DNA of 64,000 nucleotides from Alphaproteobacteria bacterium (GCA_041396705.1 JAWKYB010000004.1:62001-126000), one strand, 5' to 3'. Numbered from the stretch's first letter, positions 46,025-54,435 are shown. Translations and numbers: made by a program. Notes: generated by a model not told the origin, from the sequence alone.

Positions 46025-46594
46025 CTATTTCTTGCGGAAGGCGTCGAGCGCGACGACGTTGTCGTCGCCTTCGCCGTGTTCGCTGTCCTCGGCCGCCGTC
46101 TCCGCCGCGGTGGCGTCGGCGGCTTCGGCCTTGCCGCCGGAAGCCAGTCGCATGTCGGTCTTGCGAGAAGGGCGCGGCGGTCGGCGCGCCTCGCCCGCCA
46201 GCGGCGCGGCCTTGCCGTCGGTACGGGCCGCCGCCAGCAGCGCCGCGGCCTTGAATTGCAGGCCGAAGTTCACCGACGGGTCGGCAAAGGCGGTGATCGC
46301 GGCGAACGGCACCGTCAGCCGCTCATGGACCTTGTTGAAGCTCAGGGTGATCGAGAAGCGCACCGCATCGATCTCCAGCCCCCAATACTGGTGCTGCAGG
46401 ACGATGGTCATCTCCTCGGGATACTGGGCGGCGAGATAGTCCGGGATGTCGACGCCGTCGTGGCGGGTCAGGAAGGTGATGTACAGGTGGTGGTTTCCGG
46501 GCAGACCGGTCTCGGACACGGTCTCCAGCGCCCGCCGGACCACGCCGCGCAGCGCATCCTCGACGAACTGTTCGTAGCGAAGGGGTCCGCCCAT
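46025..46594 (-). CDS. sspB: SspB family ClpXP protease adaptor
   Basis: The 189-residue protein has the SspB core (LRYEQFVEDALRGVVRRALE, HLYITFLTRHDGVDIP, MTIVLQHQYWGLEID) and an Ala/Glu-rich flexible tail ending VVALDAFRKK, the type of C-terminal motif that docks on ClpX. It tethers ssrA-tagged proteins to ClpXP. The gene lies about 90 bases downstream of the tmRNA on the same strand, so tag and adaptor are physical neighbours. Confidence 0.9.
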   Translation of the reverse strand: MGGPLRYEQFVEDALRGVVRRALETVSETGLPGNHHLYITFLTRHDGVDIPDYLAAQYPEEMTIVLQHQYWGLEIDAVRFSITLSFNKVHERLTVPFAAITAFADPSVNFGLQFKAAALLAAARTDGKAAPLAGEARRPPRPSRKTDMRLASGGKAEAADATAAETAAEDSEHGEGDDNVVALDAFRKK

Positions 46595-46684
46595 TCTTCC
46601 CCGCTCCTCGCCGCCGCCGGCCCGGATGCACCCGCTGGCCGGCCGCCGACATACAATCGGCCAGCGAATGCCGGCCGAATACGG

Positions 46685-46976
46685 TTGGGGGGCTTCTGTT
46701 GCCCGGCGCCCCCCAAGGCCGCGCTTACCACAAGTCGTGAGACCTGTTAGGCAGCGAGTGCAACCTCGTTGTCGTTTGCACTTATCAAGCGGCCCGATAA
46801 CGGTGGTACCATGCCGAGCAAAAGGCTTGTCTTTACACGCGCGTCGATCCTGTTTCGCCCCCACAGAAACCGCCGGTACGAACCGGCGGCTTGTGGTGGA
46901 GGCGCCGGGTACCGCCCCCGGGTCCGCATCGCTTATTGCACAGGCCGTTTATCGCCATAGTCGGGTGCGACCCGAC
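46685..46976 (-). ncRNA. ssrA: Two-piece (circularly permuted) tmRNA
   Basis: On the minus strand the acceptor piece comes first and ends CGCCTCCACCA at 46894, with a T-stem CCGGG/CCCGG and a 7-base loop. A 31-base intervening hairpin (46893-46863) follows. The coding piece starts GGGGGCGAAACAGGATCGAC at 46862. Its first seven bases pair with CGCCTCC of the acceptor, with G-U at the third pair, the alanine identity element. The tag frame 46779-46747 encodes ANDNEVALAA then TAA. The 3' limit is uncertain; a hairpin with TTGGGGGGC/GCCCCCCAA arms at 46716-46685 probably marks it. Alphaproteobacteria typically have this permuted form. It rescues stalled ribosomes. Confidence 0.93.
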
Positions 46977-46982
46977 AGCTCC

Positions 46983-47011
46983 AATATAGGGACGGAGCGC
47001 CCGGATTTCAA
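46983..47011 (-). promoter_or_regulatory. Sigma-70-type promoter of the tmRNA
   Basis: On the minus strand TTGAAA (47011-47006) and TATATT (46988-46983) are separated by 17 bases. This is close to consensus and unusual for such GC-rich DNA. Predicted transcription starts near 46976, just ahead of the acceptor piece. Confidence 0.8.
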
Positions 47012-47063
47012 AGATTCTCGCTGCGGGCGGGGCCTGTGCGTGGCGCGACCGGACACGGCCTTC

Positions 47064-47771
47064 TCAGCCGGCGTTGTCGCTGCGTCCACCGCTGACGCAT
47101 ACCGCCATCGGCGTCACCGACTGCAGCAGGTCGACGCGCACGTCGGCAAGGCCGGCAGCACGCAACCGCTCGGCGAGTAGAGCGCCCGCTGCCCGCACGC
47201 CGTCCTCGCTGCGGTCGCCGCTGCGCGGCTGCAGGGTGATCAGCAGCCGCCCGGACGGCGCCAGCCGCTGGGCGAGGTTGCACAGAACCGCAATCGGATC
47301 CGTCCAGAAATGCACGACGTTGACCGCATAGATGCGGTCGAACGGCCCGTCCAGCGCCCCGAAACGTCCCATCTGGTCGGGCTCGACCGTGCCGGTCAGC
47401 AGGCGGAGCCGGCCGGCGGCGACGGCGGCGCGGTTGCGGCGTCGCGCCATGCCGGTCATGGCGGCGGAGCGGTCGAAGCCGACCGCGCTGCCGTCGTCGC
47501 CGAGGCGGGCGCAGACCTGCTGCAGCGCGAAGCCGGGGCCGTGGCCGATCTCCAGCACGTGCATGCCTCGCCGCAGCGCCAGCAGGTCGACCGTCCACAG
47601 GTTGCGCCGCACGTTCGACTGCTTGCGGAGCATGATGCGGCCGGCGAGCAGGCCGACCGGGCCGTGGGGGTTGCCGAACTGCGCGTAGACGTAGCGGCGC
47701 CAGGCCCGCGCGATCGCGGAAGGTCGACGCGGCCGCGGCGCCTCGGTCTTGGCGATCTCATTCGTCGTCAT
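47064..47771 (-). CDS. Class I SAM-dependent methyltransferase
   Basis: The 235-residue protein has the SAM-binding motif LEIGHGPGFALQQV, motif II VGFDRS and motif IV-like FDRIYAVNVVHFW. A basic N-terminus precedes the fold. Substrate unknown; the domain resembles small-molecule or lipid methyltransferases. The ATG at 47771 lies within the end of the MarR gene, so the two are translationally coupled and the enzyme is probably under MarR control. Confidence 0.85.
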   Translation of the reverse strand: MTTNEIAKTEAPRPRRPSAIARAWRRYVYAQFGNPHGPVGLLAGRIMLRKQSNVRRNLWTVDLLALRRGMHVLEIGHGPGFALQQVCARLGDDGSAVGFDRSAAMTGMARRRNRAAVAAGRLRLLTGTVEPDQMGRFGALDGPFDRIYAVNVVHFWTDPIAVLCNLAQRLAPSGRLLITLQPRSGDRSEDGVRAAGALLAERLRAAGLADVRVDLLQSVTPMAVCVSGGRSDNAG

Positions 47772-48291
47772 CGGTCTCGGTCTCCATAGGCGGTGCGAAG
47801 CGGGCGAGCACGGCCCGCCATTCCGGGCCGTCGAAGGCGGCGACCAGGGCGCGAAGCACGTCGGCGGCCGCGGCGAGCTGGTCCGGCGTGGCCGCCAGCG
47901 GCAGCATGCGCAACGCGAGATCCTCGCGCTGCCGCAGGTCGGCGAATGTCTGCCGGCCGCGCGCGGTGGGGCTGACCAGTCGCGAGCGCCTGTGCGCCGG
48001 GTTGTCGACCAGCTCGACATGGCCGGCTTCGACCAGGGCATTGACCAGGCCCTGGATGTGCTGGCGCGTGACGGGGCGGGTGCGCGCCATCCGCGGCACC
48101 GTCTGCGGGCCGGCCTCGATGACGCTCTCCAGCACCGCGCGCATGCCCACCGTCAAGCCGGTGTCACCATGCAGCGCCGTGGCGGCATTGGCGAGATGGT
48201 GGAAAAGCCGCCGGATTGCCCGCGTCAGCGGCTGAAGTGCCTCGATCTGCTCGCGATCCATCCATGGCGTCCGACGCTGTTGGCCTATCAT
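47758..48291 (-). CDS. MarR-family transcriptional regulator
   Basis: The 177-residue regulator has the MarR winged helix: VGMRAVLESVIEAG, the recognition helix region ARTRPVTRQHIQGLVNALVEAG and the wing NPAHRRSRLVSPTARG. It probably binds the two palindromes directly upstream of its own start and so controls itself and the coupled methyltransferase. The ligand is unknown. Confidence 0.88.
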   Translation of the reverse strand: MIGQQRRTPWMDREQIEALQPLTRAIRRLFHHLANAATALHGDTGLTVGMRAVLESVIEAGPQTVPRMARTRPVTRQHIQGLVNALVEAGHVELVDNPAHRRSRLVSPTARGRQTFADLRQREDLALRMLPLAATPDQLAAAADVLRALVAAFDGPEWRAVLARFAPPMETETDDDE

Positions 48292-48336
48292 GACAAGTAG
48301 AATGTCATATATGATTTGACAAGTTCATTGTCAAAT
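48290..48336. promoter_or_regulatory. Tandem palindromic operators of the MarR gene
   Basis: ATTTGACAA, a 5-base spacer and TTGTCAAAT form a perfect 9-base inverted repeat at 48314-48336. A second, ATGACA-N7-TGTCAT, lies at 48290-48308 and includes the start codon. Both share the TGACA/TGTCA core. The AT-rich stretch between them may hold the promoter. This layout is typical of MarR autoregulation. Confidence 0.75.
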
Positions 48337-48823
48337 TATGCACGGAGCCACAGGATCGTGGGGCGCACGTCGCGAACTGCTTCATGCGCGCTTCAGTCAG
48401 GGTGGGGCAGCGGGCGCGTTGCCGGATGTGACTTCCATCGCGGGACACCAAAATTCGCCGGTCCGACACGCAGTCGGGCAATGCGGCCGCCGGAGCTGAC
48501 CTCATGCGAAGCCGATGCGAGAAGCAATCCGGCATGCCATTGCAGGATGCGGATCGGCGACCCGATGCCGGCCTCCGCCCCGGTTGCTTGACGGGCCTGC
48601 CTGCCGCGGCTGTGCCGTGACGCGGGTGCGGCCATCGTCGTGCCAGCGACGCAGTCGAGCTGGTGTTGCGAAGGTGGGGATGGCGGGCGAGCCGTCTCGG
48701 AGCGGCCTGGGCGACTGGCCGCGCATGATCGTGGCCGCTGAGTGTCTGGCTGGGTGACGCGCACCTTGGCGTGGCCGGGTGCGCAGGCGCGCCCCGGTGG
48801 ACGCACCCGCGCCGGCTGGTCGG
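48337..48823. other. 487-base intergenic region without a supported gene
   Basis: Short open frames on both strands lack ribosome sites, family features or normal codon bias. The end near the RTX gene (about 48777-48818) holds a GC-rich hairpin with CGGGTGCG and CGCACCCG arms that may terminate the RTX gene. Otherwise I see nothing definite. Confidence 0.5.
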
Positions 48824-49963
48824 TCAGTAGATGGTGATGACGCTGGCGTCGATGTCGGCGGCGTTGGTATTCAGCAACGTCGCCACGTAATTGACGCCGT
48901 TGGCCGAATTCTGGTCGGGATCGATGGAGATCGACACGTCGGCGCCGACCTGGTCGATCCGCATCTTCAGCATGGCGTTGGCAACGTCGACGCCGTAGGC
49001 GGCAGCCTGGATGTAGAGGTGGTCGCCGCCGGGACCGACCTGGAAGTCGGTCACGATGTCGCCCTGGGATGACAGGGCATCGAAGTAGAAGGCGTCGGCG
49101 CCGTGTCCGCCGGTCAGAGTGTCGACGTCCATGCCGCCGAACAGCGTGTCGTTGCCGTAGCCGCCGAACAGCGTATCGGCGCCGGCATCGCCATAGACCA
49201 TGTCGCGGCCGCCGTCGCTGGCGCCGAAGTCGCCGCGTACGATATCGTCGCCGTTGCCGCCGTGGAGGACGTCGTTGTCGGCGTCGCCTTCGACGATGTC
49301 GTTACCGTCGTCGCCGCCGACCTCATCGGACTCGGCGCCGCCGGACAGATAGTCGTCGCCGATGCCGCCGGAAACCCGGTCGCGGCCGTTGCCGCCATAG
49401 AGGTGGCTGTCGCCGGACCACACCATCAGGCGGTCGTCGCCATCCTCGCCGTAGATGGTGTCACCCCAGTTGGTGTATTCCCAGCCGCCGTTGATGAAGT
49501 CGTTGCCGGCGCCGCCATAGATGACGTCGGTGCCGTCCTCGCCGTCGACCGTGTCGTCGCCTTCGCCGCCAAACAGCGTGTCGTTGCCGTCGCCGCCGTA
49601 CAGCCAGTCGTCGCCGTTGCCCCCGAGCACGATGTCGTTGCCGGCGCCGCCGTAGACGTGGTCGCTGTGGTCGCCGCCATAGGCGAGATCGTCGCCATCC
49701 TCGCCGAACAACCAGTCCTCGCCATCGCCGCCGCGCAGAGTGTCGTTGCCGTAGCCGCCGTAGAGCGAGTCGTTGCCGTCGAGGCCGTCGATGGTGTCGT
49801 TGCCGTAGAGGCCGAACAGCGACTCGTCGCCGGCGCCCGGGTTGGCGATCACATCGTCGACGTTGAGGACGACGGTCGTCGGCGGAAAGACGTAGCCGCC
49901 GAGGAAGCTGTTCTGCTGGGTGCCGGTGAGCTGGTTCTCGAACGTGGTCGCGATGCTGAGCAT
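48824..49963 (-). CDS. RTX (hemolysin-type calcium-binding repeat) protein
   Basis: The 379-residue protein is dominated by GGxGxDxLx nonapeptide repeats from about residue 45 to 285 (YGGYGNDTL, LFGGEGDDTV and many others), which bind calcium in a beta-roll. The C-terminal part, ending near DIVTDFQVGPGGDHLYI and ASVITIY, resembles the type I secretion signal of RTX proteins. There is no N-terminal signal peptide. No catalytic domain is visible, so it may be a secreted adhesin or matrix protein. No HlyBD-type exporter is encoded in the window. Confidence 0.9.
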   Translation of the reverse strand: MLSIATTFENQLTGTQQNSFLGGYVFPPTTVVLNVDDVIANPGAGDESLFGLYGNDTIDGLDGNDSLYGGYGNDTLRGGDGEDWLFGEDGDDLAYGGDHSDHVYGGAGNDIVLGGNGDDWLYGGDGNDTLFGGEGDDTVDGEDGTDVIYGGAGNDFINGGWEYTNWGDTIYGEDGDDRLMVWSGDSHLYGGNGRDRVSGGIGDDYLSGGAESDEVGGDDGNDIVEGDADNDVLHGGNGDDIVRGDFGASDGGRDMVYGDAGADTLFGGYGNDTLFGGMDVDTLTGGHGADAFYFDALSSQGDIVTDFQVGPGGDHLYIQAAAYGVDVANAMLKMRIDQVGADVSISIDPDQNSANGVNYVATLLNTNAADIDASVITIY

Positions 49964-50125
49964 TGGCTGCGCTGCTCCCCTGGAAACCGGTTGCGGACGT
50001 GGTCGGTCGTGCTCCGCAGCCGCAGTTGGGAGCCGAGTGGGGCGCTGGGCCGGCCGAAATGTGGCGAAATCGGCCCGGGGGTGCGCATGGTCACATGCCC
50101 GCTTGCCGGAACGGCAGAACCGGCG

Positions 50126-50614
50126 TTAGCTGCGGTCCAGCGCCTTGGCCAGCGTGGCAATCTCGGTCTCGGCGAACACGCGGATGCCATCGGCCGCCAG
50201 CAGCGCGGCCACCACCCCGCGGCCGGGCACCCGGGTGCCGGCGAAGCGGCCGTCATGGACGAAGGCGGTGCCGCAGGACGGGCTGCCGTCGGTCAGCAAG
50301 GCAAAGCGGCACGCCTCGGCGCGGGCGGTGGCGAGCGCGATCGCGGCGCCTCGGCGAAAGGCCTCGCCGACGTCGCTGCCCGCGCCGTCGCGCACCGTTG
50401 CTGCGCCCGCCAGCACGGCATCGGCATCGCCGCCGGGTTCGATCTCCGCCGCCGGCCGCGGCGTTGGCAGGCCCGCCGCCACCTCGGGGCACAGCGGTAC
50501 CAGCCGCCCCTCGGCCATCCATCGGGCGAGCAGGGGGTCGGCGAGCGCACGGCCGCGGCCGTCGTATCGGACCGGCCGGCCGAGCAGGCACGCGCTGATC
50601 AGGATGCGGTCCAT
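50126..50614 (-). CDS. DUF523 protein
   Basis: The 162-residue product starts MDRILISACLLGRPVRYDG and has LTDGSPSCGT, the two conserved cysteine motifs of DUF523. The function of the family is unknown; the cysteines could bind metal or an iron-sulfur cluster. It lies 19 bases after the PLP decarboxylase gene on the same strand and may be co-transcribed. Confidence 0.87.
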   Translation of the reverse strand: MDRILISACLLGRPVRYDGRGRALADPLLARWMAEGRLVPLCPEVAAGLPTPRPAAEIEPGGDADAVLAGAATVRDGAGSDVGEAFRRGAAIALATARAEACRFALLTDGSPSCGTAFVHDGRFAGTRVPGRGVVAALLAADGIRVFAETEIATLAKALDRS

Positions 50615-50633
50615 CGGCCTCCGTGTGCGGCGT

Positions 50634-52058
50634 TCAAGCGATCGCCTGTTCCTGCGCGTTGAGCATGGCTGCGAGCCTATCGACATCTTCAGCCGCGGTC
50701 TCGCCATGCGTGATGCAGGCGCGCAGCACGGCGCGGCCTTCCAGCCGCGTCGCCGAGACCCAGGCCTCGCCCGACGCGACGACGCGGTCGACTATCGCGC
50801 CGATGCTGCCTTCGCCGGTCGGCGGCACCGCGCACACCACCGCGCAGGGCGAGTCGTTGACGACGCGCCAACCGCCGGCGCGCAGCGCGTCGGCCAGACG
50901 AGCGGCGAGCCCGATCGCACGCTCGACATGGGTCGCGTAGCCGGCCCAGCCGGCGGCGGCCAGCGACAGGAACAGCCGCAGGCCGACGAAGCGGCGCGAC
51001 CACTGCACCGAGCCGACATAGGGATCGGTCGCCGGCTCGTTGGATGGCATGTAGTCGGTGGACACCTGGAAGGCGTCCGCCGGAATTCGCGGCTGCGACG
51101 TCAGGAACATCCCGCAACCCATTGTCGTGGCAAACCATTTGTGCGCATCAATGGTGGCGGAATCGGCGCGTTCGAGCCCGGCCAGCGCCCCGGCATGCCG
51201 CGGCGACGCGATCAGCGCGCCGGCCCACGCCGCGTCGACGTGGAACCACAGGCCATGGCGCGCGGCGACCGCCGCGCAGGCCGGCAACGGGTCGACCATG
51301 CCGGCGTTGGTCGTGCCGGCGGTGGCCGCAACCATCACCGGAACCGCGCCGCCGGCCCTGTCGGCGACGATCGCCCGCTCGAGCGCGGCTGGGTCCATGC
51401 GGCCGCCGCCGTCCGTCGCGATCAGCCGGACCGCCTGACGGCCGATGCCGGCCTGGTGGGCGATCTTCAGCCAGGCCAGATGGCTTTCGCGCGACGCGTA
51501 GAACACCGGCAGGCCGGTGTATGCGCGAACGCCGTCCTCGCCGAACCCGGGCTCGGCCGCAGTCAGCGCACAGATGAGGCCGGTGAAGTTGGCCTCGGCG
51601 CCGCCGGCGGTGAAATGGCCGCCGGACCCGGACGGCAATCCGGCCCGTGCGGCGACGGCCCGGATCACATGCGCCTCGATCTCGACCGCGGCCGGTGCGT
51701 GCGACCAGACGGCCAGCTGCGGGTTGAAGGCCGCCACGATGCGGTCGGCCATCTCGGCCGGGAATGTGGGCGCCGGGTTGAACAGCCCGAAATAGCGCGG
51801 ATGGGTCATGTGCACGAGACCGCCCTCCAGCGCCGCGATCGCCCACGCCGCCGCTTCTGCCGGCGGACGCGGCCGCGCGAAGTCGAAGCCGGCCAGCGTC
51901 CGGCGAAACTCCGCTCTGTCGCCGCTCGGCGTCACCCGGCCCCCGCTCACCGCCCTGCGAGCCTGGCGCAGGCGAGCGCCGAGTTGCGTGTCGAGCGCAG
52001 CGCGCTCATCCTCGCTGGGAAACAGGAACGGGTCGGGCGTTGTTGGGTGCATGGCCAT
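50634..52058 (-). CDS. Pyridoxal-dependent decarboxylase family protein
   Basis: The 474-residue enzyme belongs to the group II decarboxylases (aromatic amino acid, glutamate and related). It has HPRYFGLFNPAPTFPAEM, the VATAGTTNAG substrate-loop, FHVDAAWAG, and the PLP lysine at residue 307 in SATIDAHKWFATTMGCG. It would release CO2 from an amino acid such as tryptophan, tyrosine, histidine or aspartate; the specificity is not readable. AGGAG lies 8 bases before ATG 52058. It is divergent from an Lrp-type regulator that is the natural candidate to control it. Confidence 0.85.
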   Translation of the reverse strand: MAMHPTTPDPFLFPSEDERAALDTQLGARLRQARRAVSGGRVTPSGDRAEFRRTLAGFDFARPRPPAEAAAWAIAALEGGLVHMTHPRYFGLFNPAPTFPAEMADRIVAAFNPQLAVWSHAPAAVEIEAHVIRAVAARAGLPSGSGGHFTAGGAEANFTGLICALTAAEPGFGEDGVRAYTGLPVFYASRESHLAWLKIAHQAGIGRQAVRLIATDGGGRMDPAALERAIVADRAGGAVPVMVAATAGTTNAGMVDPLPACAAVAARHGLWFHVDAAWAGALIASPRHAGALAGLERADSATIDAHKWFATTMGCGMFLTSQPRIPADAFQVSTDYMPSNEPATDPYVGSVQWSRRFVGLRLFLSLAAAGWAGYATHVERAIGLAARLADALRAGGWRVVNDSPCAVVCAVPPTGEGSIGAIVDRVVASGEAWVSATRLEGRAVLRACITHGETAAEDVDRLAAMLNAQEQAIA

Positions 52059-52173
52059 TTGCGCTCCTGCCGTTTCGGATGACGCAAAGGCTAGCGGCGC
52101 TGTCGGTCCGGTTGCGACCGGTTTATTGCTGTGCAATCCGACGATTTGCCAGCAAGGCATGGAGCGTGCCGCA

Positions 52174-52665
52174 ATGCAACTCGATGACAAGGATCGCGCG
52201 CTTCTGATGGCGCTTAGCCGAAATGCGCGCGCGAGCCTGGTTGCGCTGGCGCGCGCCACCGGCCTTTCGCGTAGCGCGACCCACGACCGTCTCCGCCGCT
52301 TGGAACGCAACGGTGCGATCGCGGGCTATGCGGTTGTGCTCGACCCGGCGGTCGAAGCTGTCGGTGTCAGCGCGATCGTCTTGCTGCGCTTCGATGACAG
52401 CCGAAGTCACGATCGCCTGGTTTCCCAGGCGATGCGCCGCCCCTATGTGGTGCGCGGCCGCTGCGTCAGCGGCGACATCGACATGGTCCTCGATGTCGCG
52501 TGCCCGTCGATGCGCGATCTGGATCGCCTTCGGGCGGACTTGGCGGTGCTGCCCGGCGTGCGGGCAGTGACCACCTATCCCGTGTTGCGCACGCATCCCG
52601 GCACTACTGCCGCCGCACCGCCGCCGCCGATTCCGGAGTCGGCGCCGACCGGGCGAATCGGGTAG
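52174..52665 (+). CDS. Lrp/AsnC-family transcriptional regulator
   Basis: The 163-residue protein has an N-terminal helix-turn-helix (LDDKDRALLMALSRNAR, then GLSRSATHDRLRRLERNG) and a C-terminal RAM ligand-binding domain (VVRGRCVSGDIDMVLDV). The tail is Pro-rich. ATG 52174 is preceded by GGAG; ATG 52159 would add five residues. Such regulators sense amino acids, fitting control of the divergent decarboxylase across a 115-base gap. Confidence 0.88.
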   Translation: MQLDDKDRALLMALSRNARASLVALARATGLSRSATHDRLRRLERNGAIAGYAVVLDPAVEAVGVSAIVLLRFDDSRSHDRLVSQAMRRPYVVRGRCVSGDIDMVLDVACPSMRDLDRLRADLAVLPGVRAVTTYPVLRTHPGTTAAAPPPPIPESAPTGRIG

Positions 52666-52735
52666 TCTTGTCCGCCGTCGCGGAGCCGGCCCGATGCAGC
52701 CGCGGCGGCGTTTCCTCCCCAGTCGGATTTTGCCG

Positions 52736-53785
52736 ATGACCGCCGAGAAAGCCAGCGAGACGACCGCCCGCGAAGCCGAGATCGCCGAGGCCCGGTCGCT
52801 GACCGCCACCACCCGCCGCGCCACCGTGCCGGCGCTGGAGGAGATGCTGTACCGGCCGGTCAAGGTGCTGGATCACGGCTTCGTGCGGGTGGTCGACTAC
52901 ATGGGTTCCGACGACGCGGTGGTGCAGGCCGCCCGCGTGTCCTACGGGCGCGGCACCAAGCAGGTCTCCAACGACCGCGGCCTGATCCGCTATCTGCTGC
53001 GCCACCGCCACACCACGCCGTTCGAGATGTGCGAGATCAAGCTGCACGTAAAGCTGCCGATCTTCGTGGCGCGCCAGTGGATCCGCCACCGTACCGCCAA
53101 CGTCAACGAGTACTCTGCGCGCTACTCGCGGATGGACCGCGAGTTCTACGTGCCCAACACCGAGCATCTGGCCAGCGAACTGGAGAGCGTGCGCCGGCGC
53201 CGCGACGACAAGGCGGTCGGCGATCTGTTCGGGGGCAGCGGCGCCGGCGCCGGACCGGCCGAACTGGCCGAGCAGTCGACCACCAACAAGCAGGGGCGCG
53301 AGGGCGCGCTGGAGCAGGACGACGCCCGCTATGCCGTCTCGCGCATCGACTGGATCTCGCGCCAGGCCTATGGCGTCTACGAGAACCTGCTGAACGAGGA
53401 CGAGGCGGGCGAACCGAAGGATCCCGACCGCCGCGGGCTGGCCCGCGAGCTTGCGCGCATGGTGCTGCCGGTCAACGTCTACACCCAGTGGTACTGGAAG
53501 ATCGACCTGCATAATCTGTTGCATTTCATCAGTTTGCGTGCCGATTCTCATGCACAGTATGAAATACGGGCCTATGCCGAGGCGATTGCCGAGCTGGTCA
53601 AGCTGTGGGTGCCGATCACCTTCGAGGCGTTCCAGGACTATCGCCAGGGCGGGATCGGCCTCAGCGGCCCGGCATTGGCCGTGGTCCGCAAGATGCTGGC
53701 CGGTGAGCCGGTCGACATGGAGGCCAGCGGGCTGAGCAAGCGCGAGTGGCGCGAACTGATGGAGGTGCTGGGCCGCGAGCCGTAG
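52736..53785 (+). CDS. thyX: Flavin-dependent thymidylate synthase
   Basis: The product of about 349 residues has the ThyX signature in QWIRHRTANVNEYSARYS and the FAD/dUMP segments FEMCEIKLHVKLPIFVARQ (split by position) and LLHFISLRADSHAQYEIR. It makes dTMP from dUMP using methylene-folate and FADH2. The N-terminus is longer than usual; ATG 52694 would add a basic 14-residue stretch unlike the family. An insert rich in Gly/Ala (GGSGAGAGPAEL) sits in a surface loop around residues 162-175. Confidence 0.93.
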   Translation: MTAEKASETTAREAEIAEARSLTATTRRATVPALEEMLYRPVKVLDHGFVRVVDYMGSDDAVVQAARVSYGRGTKQVSNDRGLIRYLLRHRHTTPFEMCEIKLHVKLPIFVARQWIRHRTANVNEYSARYSRMDREFYVPNTEHLASELESVRRRRDDKAVGDLFGGSGAGAGPAELAEQSTTNKQGREGALEQDDARYAVSRIDWISRQAYGVYENLLNEDEAGEPKDPDRRGLARELARMVLPVNVYTQWYWKIDLHNLLHFISLRADSHAQYEIRAYAEAIAELVKLWVPITFEAFQDYRQGGIGLSGPALAVVRKMLAGEPVDMEASGLSKREWRELMEVLGREP

Positions 53786-53879
53786 CCGGCCGCCGGCTCG
53801 CGCCGCACCGAGGCCACATTCGCCGGGTCGGATGGCTGGCGGCCCTTCGGTGGGCCACGTGGGGCTGGATGGCGGTGGC

Positions 53880-54371
53880 ATGCGAACAGGGGCGACGTGC
53901 GTGGCTTGGCTGCTATCGGCGGTGCTGGCCGGACCGGCCGGCGCCGGTGCGCTGACCGCCGACGATTTCGTCGGCGTCTGGTCCGGGCCGACCCTGCACG
54001 ACCTGGCGGGTGGCGACTGGACGCAGGGCTCGTGCCTGGTGGACTGGGAGTTCCGTGCCGACCACATCCTGGTCGTCGACCGCATGGCGTCGTTCGGCTA
54101 CTCGTGGGCGACCGGCAGCTGGGACGTCTGGTACGACGAGGAGACCCGGCAGGACCGTCTGCAGATCGTGCTGCTGGGCATGAACGGCTTCCACCCCGGA
54201 ACCGGCGGCGACGTGTTCCACCTGCTGTTCAAGGCGGCGCCGGCCGGCGATGCGCGGATCGGCATGCTGCTGATCGGCTATGCCGAGAACGGCGTCGAGA
54301 CGCCGCTCGACGACGGCGTACTGGTCAACCTGTGTGACCGCCGCAAGGGGCCGCCGCCGCCGCTGCACTGA
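53880..54371 (+). CDS. Secreted protein of unknown function
   Basis: The 163-residue protein has a signal peptide (CVAWLLSAVLAGPAGAGA) and a mature beta-rich domain: DDFVGVWSGPTL, SCLVDWEFRADHILVV, WDVWYDEETRQDRL and MLLIGYAENGVETPL. Two cysteines (GSCLVD and NLCDRR) may form a disulfide. The FxGxW opening suggests a lipocalin-like or DUF-type small beta barrel, but I cannot assign a family. Confidence 0.65.
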   Translation: MRTGATCVAWLLSAVLAGPAGAGALTADDFVGVWSGPTLHDLAGGDWTQGSCLVDWEFRADHILVVDRMASFGYSWATGSWDVWYDEETRQDRLQIVLLGMNGFHPGTGGDVFHLLFKAAPAGDARIGMLLIGYAENGVETPLDDGVLVNLCDRRKGPPPPLH

Positions 54372-54435
54372 CCGGTTGCGAGAGCAAAGCGCCTGTGCTG
54401 CGGCTGCGGGCGCGGCTTGTCTGCGAAGCGGCGAC

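Noticed and set aside
46747..46929. Minus-strand frame of 60 codons ending in ANDNEVALAA
   Set aside because: Only the last ten codons are translated, as the tmRNA tag; the upstream part is acceptor, spacer and structured RNA.
46769..46960. Plus-strand frame of 63 codons
   Set aside because: It lies antisense to the tmRNA and contains no ribosome site; the RNA assignment explains the region better.
48316..48591. Plus-strand frame after the MarR operators
   Set aside because: No ribosome site, no recognisable features and atypical composition for this genome.
49100..49800. Repeated DNA words that could look like a CRISPR or satellite
   Set aside because: They are codons of the RTX nonapeptide repeats, with varying sequence and a period of 27 bases but no spacers.
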